From Alphaproteobacteria bacterium (GTDB lineage Bacteria; Pseudomonadota; Alphaproteobacteria; UBA8366; GCA-2717185): 64,000 bases of DNA. Positions 36,139-44,620 of this stretch are shown piece by piece. The notes beneath the pieces are model-generated. The model saw only the letters and a list, made by a program, of their open reading frames with translations. It made no database searches and was not told the DNA's origin. Position 1 is the stretch's first letter, and every line of letters starts with the position of its first letter. Made by a program: the position numbers and the translations under genes. The stretch is from NCBI GenBank assembly GCA_012103325.1, contig WLWY01000001.1, positions 124,001-188,000 of the forward strand. The letters run 5' to 3'.

Positions 36139-37089
36139 ATGGCCGAACCACATCTTTCTTCGCCGACATTTGCAGGGTTTTCATTCGCGAGCCCCGAGCG
36201 TCTAGGGTCGGGCGATCTGGCCGTATTCGGCGTACCGCTTCATTCGGCACCACCACGCCGGCAAGGCTGTGCCGATGGCCCCTTAGCTGTCCGCGACACA
36301 TCACACGCGCTCATTCAGGGTTATCTGGATTCGCCGTCGCATACCGTTATGGACATGGACACAGGGCGCGCCAGACGATTGCGCGACCTGCAGGGATGCG
36401 TCGATCTTGGCGATCTTGACTGCAGTGGCCAGATCACGGGCACGGACATTGACCGGATCTCCGACCTTGTCGAAGCGATTGCAGCCGCGAAGGCGTGCCC
36501 GGTTCTGCTTGGCGGCGATAGCCGGTCGGTAGAAGGCCTCATACGGGGTCTCACGGCGGGTGGCTGTGAGGTCGGGCTGCTGGTCATTTCCAACAACCTC
36601 ATGCTCCCTGCGGTCAGCGGTGGCGAGCCCGTGGCACTGGCCGATCTCTTGGGAAGCCCCCCGCACGGGTCGGCCTGCCCCCTGCTCTGCGCCGGCACGA
36701 ATGGCTTGCAGTCCGGGACAGCATGGTCGCGTTTGAAGGACGCCGGAGGCCGGATCGTGGCGGCGGACGAGATTCACGATGCGTTTCCGGACGCCCTCGC
36801 GCGCATCAATACATTTTTGGCCGCGCATCAATCGATCGTCGTCTGCCTCGATCTCGAGGTCCTCGATTCCGGCCATGCCGCCGGCTCGCCCGCCGTCAAT
36901 GTCGGCGGGCTCTCCCCGGAACAACTCATCGCGTTGCTCTCGACAATCGAATTTTCAGGCTCGCTCGCGGGCGCTGCGGTCACAAATGTGGCGCCGATGC
37001 GAGACCCAAGGGGTCTTACCGAAGTGGCCGCGGCGGAATCTCTGCTGACGCTCCTCGGCAAACGTCTTTTCGTCGAGGTCGAGGCGTGA
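36139..37089 (+). CDS. Ureohydrolase (arginase/agmatinase) family protein 1, metal site degenerate
   Basis: A 316-residue member of the arginase/agmatinase fold, first of four in tandem. Fold marks survive: VLLGGDSRSVEG (GGDHS motif, His replaced by Ser), LLVISNNLML (where active enzymes have DAHxD; all three ligands lost), VVCLDLEVLDSG (the SxDxDxxDP region, with the second Asp replaced by Glu). Five of the six metal ligands are therefore absent or changed. It cannot bind the usual Mn pair and is probably a structural or regulatory subunit. GTG of the next gene overlaps its stop. Confidence 0.72.
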   Translation: MAEPHLSSPTFAGFSFASPERLGSGDLAVFGVPLHSAPPRRQGCADGPLAVRDTSHALIQGYLDSPSHTVMDMDTGRARRLRDLQGCVDLGDLDCSGQITGTDIDRISDLVEAIAAAKACPVLLGGDSRSVEGLIRGLTAGGCEVGLLVISNNLMLPAVSGGEPVALADLLGSPPHGSACPLLCAGTNGLQSGTAWSRLKDAGGRIVAADEIHDAFPDALARINTFLAAHQSIVVCLDLEVLDSGHAAGSPAVNVGGLSPEQLIALLSTIEFSGSLAGAAVTNVAPMRDPRGLTEVAAAESLLTLLGKRLFVEVEA

Positions 37090-38027
37090 CTCAAAACGCA
37101 AAAGCCGGCCAAGAAGGCGCGCTTCCGTTGCGTCCCGCCGCGACCTTCTTTGGCGCCCCCACCGGGGACATAGAAGATCTGGGCGACGGCAAAGTCGCTG
37201 TTGCCGGTGTCTACTGCGATCATTTTTCGGCAGGCGCCCCGGGCGGCAGATATGCCGCACGTCAAATCCGTTATACGAGTGCACCGGCCGCTCAAGCCGT
37301 ACCGTCATCGATAGACGATGTCATCGACCTTGGCGATTTCAACGTTTTCCCGCTGGAACCGGCGCGGACCGAAGCCGTCTTGGCCGAGCAATGCGAAAAA
37401 GTCATGGCGTCGGGGGCGCGTCTTTTATCGCTCGGCGGCGATTACAGCGTTTCACCGGCTCTCCTGAAGGGTATCGCGGCGGCGCGTGACGGTTCCATCG
37501 GATTGATCCGAATATCCAGCCGCTTGGATTTATCGCAACAAGATGCCGCGGAAACCGAGGGGCCAACGCGTCCCGCAACGACAGCGCGGATGGCAAATAT
37601 CGTGGCAGGCGGTCTTTCGAATATCGCGTTTCTCGGTACACGCGGCCCGTCGACCATCGAAGAAGTCCGGCGCACTTCGGCCTCGAAGGTGATACCCGCG
37701 GCAGGATTGGCGCACGAGATAACGCAATCCATGTCCGAGCTTCGCGCTTGGATGTCCCGCGCGGAGACGTTCTATCTCAGTCTCGATGCCGACGTGCTTG
37801 CGGCGCGATATGGGTCGACGGCCCTGCGCGGTGCCAGTGGGGGGCTTACCAAGGACCAAATTTTGAATGTGCTGGCGGCGCTCGAAGGAATGCCCTTCGT
37901 CGCCGCGGAATTGACCGGGCATCTTCCGAACCTCGACGTCGCGGGCCGTGCGACAACATCCGCCTTTGCGGAGATCGCTTTCAAGCTGGTCGAGCTCCTC
38001 CGCGCGGGTAATGCGTCATGCCATTGA
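37086..38027 (+). CDS. Ureohydrolase family protein 2, metal site degenerate
   Basis: A 313-residue arginase-fold protein. LLSLGGDYSVSPAL has Tyr for the first ligand His; GLIRISSRLDLS replaces DAHxD with SSRLD, keeping only its last Asp; FYLSLDADVLAARYGS keeps both Asp of SxDxD but has Ala-Ala for Asp-Pro. So half the ligands remain. It starts at GTG 37086 inside the stop of gene 1 (GTGA) and overlaps gene 3 by 10 bases. Catalysis of the usual type is unlikely. Confidence 0.75.
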   Translation: MTQNAKAGQEGALPLRPAATFFGAPTGDIEDLGDGKVAVAGVYCDHFSAGAPGGRYAARQIRYTSAPAAQAVPSSIDDVIDLGDFNVFPLEPARTEAVLAEQCEKVMASGARLLSLGGDYSVSPALLKGIAAARDGSIGLIRISSRLDLSQQDAAETEGPTRPATTARMANIVAGGLSNIAFLGTRGPSTIEEVRRTSASKVIPAAGLAHEITQSMSELRAWMSRAETFYLSLDADVLAARYGSTALRGASGGLTKDQILNVLAALEGMPFVAAELTGHLPNLDVAGRATTSAFAEIAFKLVELLRAGNASCH

Positions 38028-39007
38028 GATCAGCACCTCTGCCGAGAATGGCTGGCGACCTGACCTTTATGCGAACCCGCCGCGCGACGATCAATGATTT
38101 ACATCCAGATAATATCGCTGTCCTGGGCGCGCCGATCGAAGGCAATGTCGGCTTGAAAAGCGGTTGCCGCTTTGGGCCAGACGCACTCCGCGAAACCTCG
38201 GCCTATTTCGGCTGGCACGCCAACCCGCAGTTTTCCCGCCCGGTCGAGATCGATGCGCGTACGGCGGTCGATACCTCGTCGATCAACGATCGGGTTGTCG
38301 ACATCGGCGATGTTCCGCTGACGGGCGTGCCGAAGGCAGCGGCAATGACGGCCATCCGCGCCACCGTTCAAGACGTTCGGAGGCGCGGCGCATCGATAAT
38401 TTTGCTCGGCGGCGATGACGACATCGTCTTGCCTGCCGTGGCTGGCGGGGCAGTCGAGGAACCGTCGGCCTTTATACAGATTGGTGGGCGATTGCCCGGC
38501 AACATGGCTTCTGAATCGGAACCAACCAGTGCGTTGGAACCGCCGATCAAGCAATTGCTGGCCGCCGGAATTATTACACCGGGCGCGAGTATGGTAATTG
38601 CCGGAGCGCAAAACCCGGGTATCGAGTTTGCGCAACACTTTACCGCGTCGGGGGGCAAGATCCTGGGCCGCCGTGATGTATCGGAAATGACCGCCGCCGA
38701 GATGGCCGAGCTCGCGACGGATATCGCGCGCCGGGCGCCAACCTTGCAGGTCCATTTCGATCTCTCCGCTGTCAAACCCTCCTTACACGGTATGACCGAA
38801 ACCCCCAGCTTCGGGGGCCTCGCCGTGCCGACCATACGAACGCTTCTTGGTGCCATCGGGCAGGCACCGGTGTCCAATTTAGTCGTCACGGGTCTCAATC
38901 CCACCTTGAGCGGATTGAGCGTGGTCAAGACGGGCCAGCGGCTGCTGGTCACCACATTGCTCAGCTTCCTATACGGTAGGCTTGGACTGCAGGAGGCAGA
39001 CGGATGA
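38018..39007 (+). CDS. Ureohydrolase family protein 3, metal site degenerate
   Basis: A 329-residue arginase-fold protein. The first motif is IILLGGDDDIVLPAV (His to Asp), DAHxD is replaced by GGRLP in FIQIGGRLPGN, and SxDxDxxDP by QVHFDLSAVKPS, where only the first Asp is retained. The N-terminal fold segment IAVLGAPIEGNVGLKSGCRFGPDALRETS closely follows active family members, as does GLNPTLSGL near the end. It overlaps gene 2 by 10 bases and gene 4 by 4 bases (ATGA). Confidence 0.75.
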   Translation: MPLRSAPLPRMAGDLTFMRTRRATINDLHPDNIAVLGAPIEGNVGLKSGCRFGPDALRETSAYFGWHANPQFSRPVEIDARTAVDTSSINDRVVDIGDVPLTGVPKAAAMTAIRATVQDVRRRGASIILLGGDDDIVLPAVAGGAVEEPSAFIQIGGRLPGNMASESEPTSALEPPIKQLLAAGIITPGASMVIAGAQNPGIEFAQHFTASGGKILGRRDVSEMTAAEMAELATDIARRAPTLQVHFDLSAVKPSLHGMTETPSFGGLAVPTIRTLLGAIGQAPVSNLVVTGLNPTLSGLSVVKTGQRLLVTTLLSFLYGRLGLQEADG

Positions 39008-39981
39008 GACCACCGGCACCAACACTTTTCAACGCGCCGGCGGCTTCGGTCGAGGATCTGTCTCCCGGGACCGTTGGTGTGGTTGGCATGCCGATGGATT
39101 GGACTCATTCGAGCCGGATCGGCGCCCGCCACGGTCCCCGCGCACTCCGGCAGGCGACAACGGAACTGTCCAATAATCTCTTCAATGGGTCCGATGAGCG
39201 TTTCTACGACCCGGCGGATCAAGGATCGTGGCAGCGGCGGCCGGACGACAATCTCCTGGATTGCGGCGATGCTCCGATTGATCCGGCGTCCGTCGAACGG
39301 ACAACCGAATCCATTGCCGTCATGACGGAAGCGGTTCGCACGCGCGATGCGATCCCACTGGCGCTCGGTGGCGACCACTACAACGCGTTTCCCGCTTGCC
39401 TGGGATATTCGCGCGGGTTGGCAACGCGTCACCCCAACAGAAAATTTGGGTACATCCAAATTGACGGACATCTCGATTTTGCGGACCGCCTCGGCGCTTG
39501 GGGCACCCACAACCATGCGACAAATGGAAGGCGGATATCCGAACTACCTAATATCGAGCAAGCCAATATGGTCTGGATCGGCATCACCGCGTGGGTCGAT
39601 GGCAGCGAACTCGAGACGATCGAAAAGATGGGCGGCAAGGTTTTCTCGTCGACCGACGTCCACAATCTGGGCGCCGGAGACGTTGCGGATCGTGCCGTGC
39701 GCCATGCGACGCGCGGCTGCGAACATTTGTACCTTTCCTTGGATGTAGACGCGATGGATGCGGGATTTCTGCCTGGGACGGGTTCGGTTGTGCCCAGCGG
39801 CATTACACCGCGCCAGTATTGCCAAATGCTGGATGTCATCGCCGAAAAGGCACCGGTCGATGGCATTGATATAGCGGAGGTCGCGCCCTCTTTGGACCCG
39901 TCGGGACGGACCGAGCGCATCGCGGCGCATTTACTGTTCAGAGTGCTGCGGAACCGAATACTCGAACGCGAGGATTCTTAA
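39004..39981 (+). CDS. Ureohydrolase family protein 4, complete metal site (catalytic)
   Basis: A 325-residue arginase/agmatinase-family enzyme with all six metal ligands: His125 in LALGGDHYNAFP, Asp154, His156 and Asp158 in IDGHLDF, Asp247 and Asp249 in SLDVDAMDAGFLPGTG. It would hydrolyse a guanidino or amidino compound to urea and an amine. The HY (not HS) after GGD and the GTHNHATNG loop differ from arginase, and match broader agmatinase/guanidinase-type enzymes; the substrate is not predictable. Last and only intact member of a four-gene operon. Confidence 0.85.
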   Translation: MRPPAPTLFNAPAASVEDLSPGTVGVVGMPMDWTHSSRIGARHGPRALRQATTELSNNLFNGSDERFYDPADQGSWQRRPDDNLLDCGDAPIDPASVERTTESIAVMTEAVRTRDAIPLALGGDHYNAFPACLGYSRGLATRHPNRKFGYIQIDGHLDFADRLGAWGTHNHATNGRRISELPNIEQANMVWIGITAWVDGSELETIEKMGGKVFSSTDVHNLGAGDVADRAVRHATRGCEHLYLSLDVDAMDAGFLPGTGSVVPSGITPRQYCQMLDVIAEKAPVDGIDIAEVAPSLDPSGRTERIAAHLLFRVLRNRILEREDS

Positions 39982-39985
39982 CAGA

Positions 39986-40075
39986 TCAAGGTTGGAGTCC
40001 GGTCACGCCTGCCTGTACCAGCCGTTCGAATTCGCGCGCGTCCATGTAGTAACGCAAGACCTGGCCACAATTTTG
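39986..40075 (-). pseudogene. 3' fragment of a CoA-transferase gene
   Basis: The minus-strand frame reads YYMDAREFERLVQAGVTGLQ then Pro and a stop at 39988-39986. This matches the end of the intact CoA-transferase 300 bases away (MDGPEYERLVKAGVTGVAQQLP), with clear DNA similarity. No coding continues upstream. It is a leftover of a deleted or duplicated CaiB-type gene. Confidence 0.6.
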
Positions 40076-40118
40076 GTTTCCTCTGAGAGACAGGCCAAAC
40101 GGGACTTGTCGAACGGGA

Positions 40119-40263
40119 CCGCCACCCACCCCCACCTTGATCCTGAAATGCCTGTGATGGACATTTCAGCCCCGCAAGGGGGAGGAGAAGTTTAAGCTCG
40201 ATCCGCAAAATATCTTATCCCTTCCCCCTCGAGGGGGGAAGGTTAGGTAGGGGGTGGACGCGG
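40119..40263. repeat. GC-rich palindromic repeat, copy 1
   Basis: An intergenic block bounded by CCACCCCCACCTTGATCCT-like and GTAGGGGGTGGACGCGG sequences. It contains two hairpins with C-run/G-run arms (around 40170-40185 and 40229-40242) and a further short inverted repeat TGAAATG/CATTTCA. Same family as the repeats at 44.5 and 54.6 kb. Confidence 0.7.
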
Positions 40264-40293
40264 AGGCATATAAAATAGGAAGCGCCGACAGAT

Positions 40294-42660
40294 CTACGGC
40301 AATTGCTGAGCGACCCCGGTCACGCCCGCCTTTACCAGCCGTTCGTATTCAGGCCCGTCCATGCCGAGCAGCCGCTCGAAGACTTCGGCGGAATGGGCGC
40401 CTTTGATCGGCGCGGCCCCGGTTACCACGGCCGGCGTTTTCGACAAGTGAAATGGAATGGCCGGTTGCGGCCAGATGCCGGCTTCCGGGTGGTCGACCAT
40501 GGCGATGCTGCCCCGGTCGCGATAAACGGAGTCGTGAGCAACCTCCAACCCATCGAGCACCGGTGCGGCGATCACCCCGGCCGCCGCCAGTTCGCCCGCC
40601 AAGGCATCGCGGTCCTTATCTGCGGTCCAGGCCGCAATCGCCTCATCCAGCGCATCCTCGTTGGCTTGCCGGTCGCCGGCGAACCTTTCGCGCCATTGCG
40701 GCTTTTTCGACACCCGGCACAACGCTTTCCATTGATCGTCTGTCGGCGCGGAAATCGCGATCCATCGATCCGCGCCGGCACAGGGATAGATGCCGTGCGG
40801 CGCGTAGGCCGCGTGGCGGTTGCCCATCGGGCCCGGGACCTTGCCGGTCAGCGCGTATTCCAGCCAGCGTTCGCCGATGAAGGTAAAGTTCGCCTCCTGC
40901 ATCGACATGTCGATGAATTGTCCTTCGCCGGTTCGGTCGCGGTGATAGAGCGCCAGCGCCAGGGCGGCGAACCCGTACAAGCCGGCGACGGCGTCGGGAT
41001 ACATCTGCCCCGAATTCATCGGCGTGCCGCCTTCGTAGCCGAGCAGCGCCGACATGCCCGATGCCGGTTCGATCGTGCCGCCGATGGCCGGCAGCGGCGA
41101 CCAGGGGCCGGTCTGCCCGAAGCCGGAAATGGAACAGAGGATGATGTCGTTCTTCACCGCGCGCAGATCGTCATAGGCGATGCCCAGCTTGCCCATGACG
41201 CGCGGCGAGAAGTTCTCGGCGACGAAGTCGGCCTCCGCCACCAGACGTTTGAAGGTCTCCACGCCTCCCGGTTCGGACAGTTCCAAGGTCACCGACTGCT
41301 TGTTCAGATTGACCGAGTTGAACAGCGCGTTGCAGTTCCACGGATGCTTCGCCGTTTCGCGATCCCGCAACGCCGAGGCAATCGGCGTTGTCGGCACGCC
41401 GCGCCACGAGTCCAGCCGCGTCCGCGATTCGACCAGAATGATTTCCGCGCCCATCAAACCCAAAAGCTCGGTCGCCAGCGACCCGGCCCAGGCCTGCGTC
41501 AGCACAACCCCGCGATAGCCCGCAAGTGGGCCGGCGTTGGAGCGCTTTGCCGGACCACTCGTTTTCGGCGGGCTGACTTCCGGTGGGTCGAGCATAGCTT
41601 TGGGACTCAAGCGCAATGGTGTCCGAGACATCTTGAACGGCGGCCCGGGATATTTGGCGCCGTCATAGTCGACGAAAAACTCCCGCGCTTCGAACTGCGG
41701 ATTCCGCGCCAGCTCATCCATCGTATAGGCGGGCCCGGCGACGGCGGGAATCTTCGACAGGGCGGCGAACAGATCGTCTTTAGTCCAATCCTGCATCGCC
41801 GCCTCGACCCGCTCGACGAACAGTTTCTTATTCGCCGCGTCGGCACGCGCGTGGTTGGTCTGCAGCCGCGGATCGTCGGCCAGATCGTCAAGGCCGAGCA
41901 AGCGCATCGCGCCCGCCCAGAAATGCGGCCGGGTCAGGGTCATGGCGAAATAACCGTCCTTGACCGGCACCGGGCCGGTTACGAAATCGACCGTGTCGCG
42001 CCGCGGCCAGGGCCGCTCTTCGTACAGGCTGCGCAGAATGCCCGGCGCCAGCGTCATCGCCAACACCTCGTCCATCGCAATGTCGATGCGCTGCCCGCCA
42101 CCGCCCGCGTGGCGATGGATCAAAGCGCACAGCACCGCACCAAACGCCATCGTGCCGGCTTGGTAGGCAGACTGATAGCCGCTCGACTTCAACGGCGACC
42201 GATCCGCCAACCCGTTAACCGATGCCCAACCCGACAGGGCGTCCGCGGTGAGTTCGTTGCCGGGCCAGTTCGCCCGCGCACCCGTCAGCCCGTGCGGTGT
42301 AATGGTGACGTGGATGGCCGCATCGTTACCGGCGGCATCGCGCATGTCGTCGATCCACTGACGATCCGCCGTGCCGGCAATCGCGGACTCGATGATGATA
42401 TCCACGTTCAAAAACAGCGCACGCCAATGCGGATCGTCTGGTTCATATTTGATCGATTGCCGATTGGCCAAAACGTAACGCGCCGGGATCGATTGACCAT
42501 CGCTGTCGAAAGGCACCAGGGCGCGCAACGGGTGCGGGTCGCGCATCACGACATCCGCCCCCGCATCCGCCAGCAGGCGCGCGCACCAGGCTCCTGCAGA
42601 ACTCGTCGAAAGATCGAGGACCCTCAGGCCCGCCAACGCTGTCGGAATATCGTCCTCCAA
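40294..42660 (-). CDS. CaiB/BaiF CoA-transferase, tandem two-domain form
   Basis: A 788-residue class III CoA-transferase made of two complete family domains (about 1-360 and 385-788). Starts ALAGLRVLDLSTSSAGAWCARLLADAGADV and GYRGVVLTQAWAGSLATELLGLMGAEIILVE show the duplication. In domain 1 the catalytic-Asp region is IDIAMDEVLAM and in domain 2 FIDMSMQEANF, so Glu may stand for Asp169 of formyl-CoA transferase. Second domain has the ENFSPRVMGKLGI segment. TTG 42660 is the start; it follows the SDR gene by 13 bases. Confidence 0.9.
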   Translation of the reverse strand: MEDDIPTALAGLRVLDLSTSSAGAWCARLLADAGADVVMRDPHPLRALVPFDSDGQSIPARYVLANRQSIKYEPDDPHWRALFLNVDIIIESAIAGTADRQWIDDMRDAAGNDAAIHVTITPHGLTGARANWPGNELTADALSGWASVNGLADRSPLKSSGYQSAYQAGTMAFGAVLCALIHRHAGGGGQRIDIAMDEVLAMTLAPGILRSLYEERPWPRRDTVDFVTGPVPVKDGYFAMTLTRPHFWAGAMRLLGLDDLADDPRLQTNHARADAANKKLFVERVEAAMQDWTKDDLFAALSKIPAVAGPAYTMDELARNPQFEAREFFVDYDGAKYPGPPFKMSRTPLRLSPKAMLDPPEVSPPKTSGPAKRSNAGPLAGYRGVVLTQAWAGSLATELLGLMGAEIILVESRTRLDSWRGVPTTPIASALRDRETAKHPWNCNALFNSVNLNKQSVTLELSEPGGVETFKRLVAEADFVAENFSPRVMGKLGIAYDDLRAVKNDIILCSISGFGQTGPWSPLPAIGGTIEPASGMSALLGYEGGTPMNSGQMYPDAVAGLYGFAALALALYHRDRTGEGQFIDMSMQEANFTFIGERWLEYALTGKVPGPMGNRHAAYAPHGIYPCAGADRWIAISAPTDDQWKALCRVSKKPQWRERFAGDRQANEDALDEAIAAWTADKDRDALAGELAAAGVIAAPVLDGLEVAHDSVYRDRGSIAMVDHPEAGIWPQPAIPFHLSKTPAVVTGAAPIKGAHSAEVFERLLGMDGPEYERLVKAGVTGVAQQLP

Positions 42661-42673
42661 AACCGCGCTCGGT

Positions 42674-43471
42674 TCAGACGACCGTCATGCCGCCATCGAC
42701 CACCAGTTCGGCACCGGTGACATGGCGGGCTTCGTCCGACGCCAGGAACAAAATGCAGTTGGCCACGTCGACCGCCTGCCCGGGCTCGCCCATGGGGACA
42801 AGGTCCAGCCGGGCCTTCCAGTTGGCTTCCACGTCGCCATTGCCCATACCCATCACCTGATTGCCCATGTTGGTTACGATGACACCGGGATGGACCGAAT
42901 TGCAGCGGATGCCCAGGCCCCGGCGGGCGCAATCGATGGCAACGGATTTGGTCATTTGCCGCACCGCGCCTTTCGACGCGCCATAGGCCACGAGATGCGC
43001 CGTGGCGATCAGACCGGCGATGGACGACATGTTGACGATCGCGCCGCCGCCATCACCGCCCTTGGCCCGGCCACCATTCGCGGTCATCGCCGCAACACCG
43101 TATTTACAGCCCAGGAACACGCCTTCCACATTTACCGCCTGCACCGCGCGCCATTGTTCCAGATCGGTTACCGCAAGGTGCTGGTTGTTTTCGGTCGCCA
43201 GGATACCGGCATTGTTAATCAGGATATCCGGCCGGCCATGGCGGGCAGCCACGCTTTCCATCAAGCCCTGCCAACTCGCCTCGTCGCGCACATCGTGCTG
43301 CACGAAGACTGCCTCACCGCCCAATTCGCCGGCCACCTTCTCGCCGGCCTCTGCATCGAACTCGGCAATCGTTACCCGCGCACCTTCTTCGGCTAATCTT
43401 GTCGCTGCGGCCCGGCCAATGCCCGTCCCGGCGCCTGTAACGATGGCAACCTTTCCTTCCACACGACCCAT
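42674..43471 (-). CDS. SDR family oxidoreductase
   Basis: A 265-residue classical SDR: VEGKVAIVTGAGTGIGRAAATRLAEEGARV, NNAG in ILINNAGILATENN, Ser in NMSSIAG and YGASKGAVRQMTK, ending VTGAELVVDGGMTVV. A site GGGAG nine bases upstream favours the ATG at 43471 over an in-frame ATG six bases earlier. It probably shares an operon with the CoA-transferase, as an acyl-CoA or hydroxyacid dehydrogenase. Confidence 0.9.
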   Translation of the reverse strand: MGRVEGKVAIVTGAGTGIGRAAATRLAEEGARVTIAEFDAEAGEKVAGELGGEAVFVQHDVRDEASWQGLMESVAARHGRPDILINNAGILATENNQHLAVTDLEQWRAVQAVNVEGVFLGCKYGVAAMTANGGRAKGGDGGGAIVNMSSIAGLIATAHLVAYGASKGAVRQMTKSVAIDCARRGLGIRCNSVHPGVIVTNMGNQVMGMGNGDVEANWKARLDLVPMGEPGQAVDVANCILFLASDEARHVTGAELVVDGGMTVV

Positions 43472-43642
43472 GATCATTCTCCCTTTTCCGCTCAAGCCAG
43501 ATTATCCGATGGCGTCCGTACCCAATTATGCTTCTGGAATCACAAAGATGCACCATCTCCGCCGATTCAAACAGCAGCGACCGATACAATCGCATAGGAT
43601 GGTTCGAAGGTTCTGTTCGGTCGATTGGAAGGGGAGAAACTC

Positions 43643-44422
43643 ATGGCGTTTGAATATCCGGTGCTGATGACGGGCGGATCGTCCGGGGTTGGCGAGGCGA
43701 CCGCGGCGCTTTTACGGGCGCGCGGTCATACGGTCGTGTCGCTGGACATCAAACCGTCCGGCAACCCGGACGTGACCCATCATCATTGCGACCTGAGCGA
43801 TCCCGCGAGCATCGACGCGGCTGTCGAGAAGCTGGAGGGACCCTATGGGTCGCTGCTGAACGTCGCCGGTGTGCCGAATAGCGAGGGCACCGATTTGACG
43901 ATGCGGGTCAATTATTTCGGCCTGCGCCATTTCACCCAAAAGGTCTGGGACCGCATCACCGATGGCGGCACGGTCGTCAATGTCGCCTCGATCGCCGGGA
44001 ACAATTGGCGCAAGCGGCGGGCCTACCTGAACGAGCTGATGACGATCGACGATTTCCACAAAGGCGTCGCCTGGTGGGCCGAGAATGCGGAGGCCGTGGA
44101 CATCGATCCCTACACCTTCTCCAAGGAAGCGGTCGTGCTCTACACCATGGTGCTGGCCGGCAAAGGCCTCGCAAGAGGTATCCGCGTCAACGATGTCGGC
44201 CCCGGCCCGGTCGACACGCCGATCTTTCCCGATTTCACGCAAGATGTCGGTGAAGACGTCATGCAATCCATGGTCGACATGGTCGGCCGCCCGGGCAAAC
44301 CGCAGGACATCGCCGAGGCATTGGTGACCCTCGCCGAGGGGCAAATGAGCTGGCTAAACGGACAGCACATCATTGTCGATGGCGGCTTAATGGCGGGGCT
44401 GTCGAGCGGCTGGAAGAGTTAG
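43643..44422 (+). CDS. Steroid-dehydrogenase-like SDR
   Basis: A 259-residue SDR of the short cofactor-loop type seen in 3-alpha-hydroxysteroid dehydrogenase-like proteins: VLMTGGSSGVGEATAALLRARGHTVVSLDI, LLNVAGVPNSEGTDLTMRVNYFGLRHFT, VNVASIAGNNWRKRRAY and YTFSKEAVVLYTM. An extra loop before the active-site Tyr (MTIDDFHKGVAWWAENAE) is characteristic of that subgroup. GGGGAG lies before ATG 43643. It is divergent from the preceding SDR. Confidence 0.88.
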   Translation: MAFEYPVLMTGGSSGVGEATAALLRARGHTVVSLDIKPSGNPDVTHHHCDLSDPASIDAAVEKLEGPYGSLLNVAGVPNSEGTDLTMRVNYFGLRHFTQKVWDRITDGGTVVNVASIAGNNWRKRRAYLNELMTIDDFHKGVAWWAENAEAVDIDPYTFSKEAVVLYTMVLAGKGLARGIRVNDVGPGPVDTPIFPDFTQDVGEDVMQSMVDMVGRPGKPQDIAEALVTLAEGQMSWLNGQHIIVDGGLMAGLSSGWKS

Positions 44423-44504
44423 GGTCGCATAAGGGCGTGTGGTTGCTCTTTAGTCTCCCGCACCGAGAGAAGAGCTCTGCGAAATAGTGTTACCGACACC
44501 GTTT

Positions 44505-44574
44505 CACCCTCCATCCTAACCTTCCCCCACAAGGGGGGAGGACCAAGGTGGGGGTGGACGGCGGCCACACTATT
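44505..44574. repeat. GC-rich palindromic repeat, copy 2 (single unit)
   Basis: Single unit: a C5/G6 hairpin around CTTCCCCCACAAGGGGGG followed by GACCAAGGTGGGGGTGGACG, the arm shared with the copies at 40.1 and 54.6 kb. It lies between convergent genes. Confidence 0.7.
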
Positions 44575-44620
44575 TGATTTCGCGCAAGCCCTCGATAGGC
44601 AGAGCGTTTATGTGCTCGCC

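Noticed and set aside
36723-37085. N-terminal extension of the second ureohydrolase gene
   Set aside because: That frame overlaps the first gene out of frame and is Arg-rich; GTG 37086 gives the normal family length and a coupled start.
40303-42720. Plus-strand frame of about 800 codons opposite the CoA-transferase
   Set aside because: Antisense shadow in GC-rich coding DNA, with no domain and a strong Arg bias.
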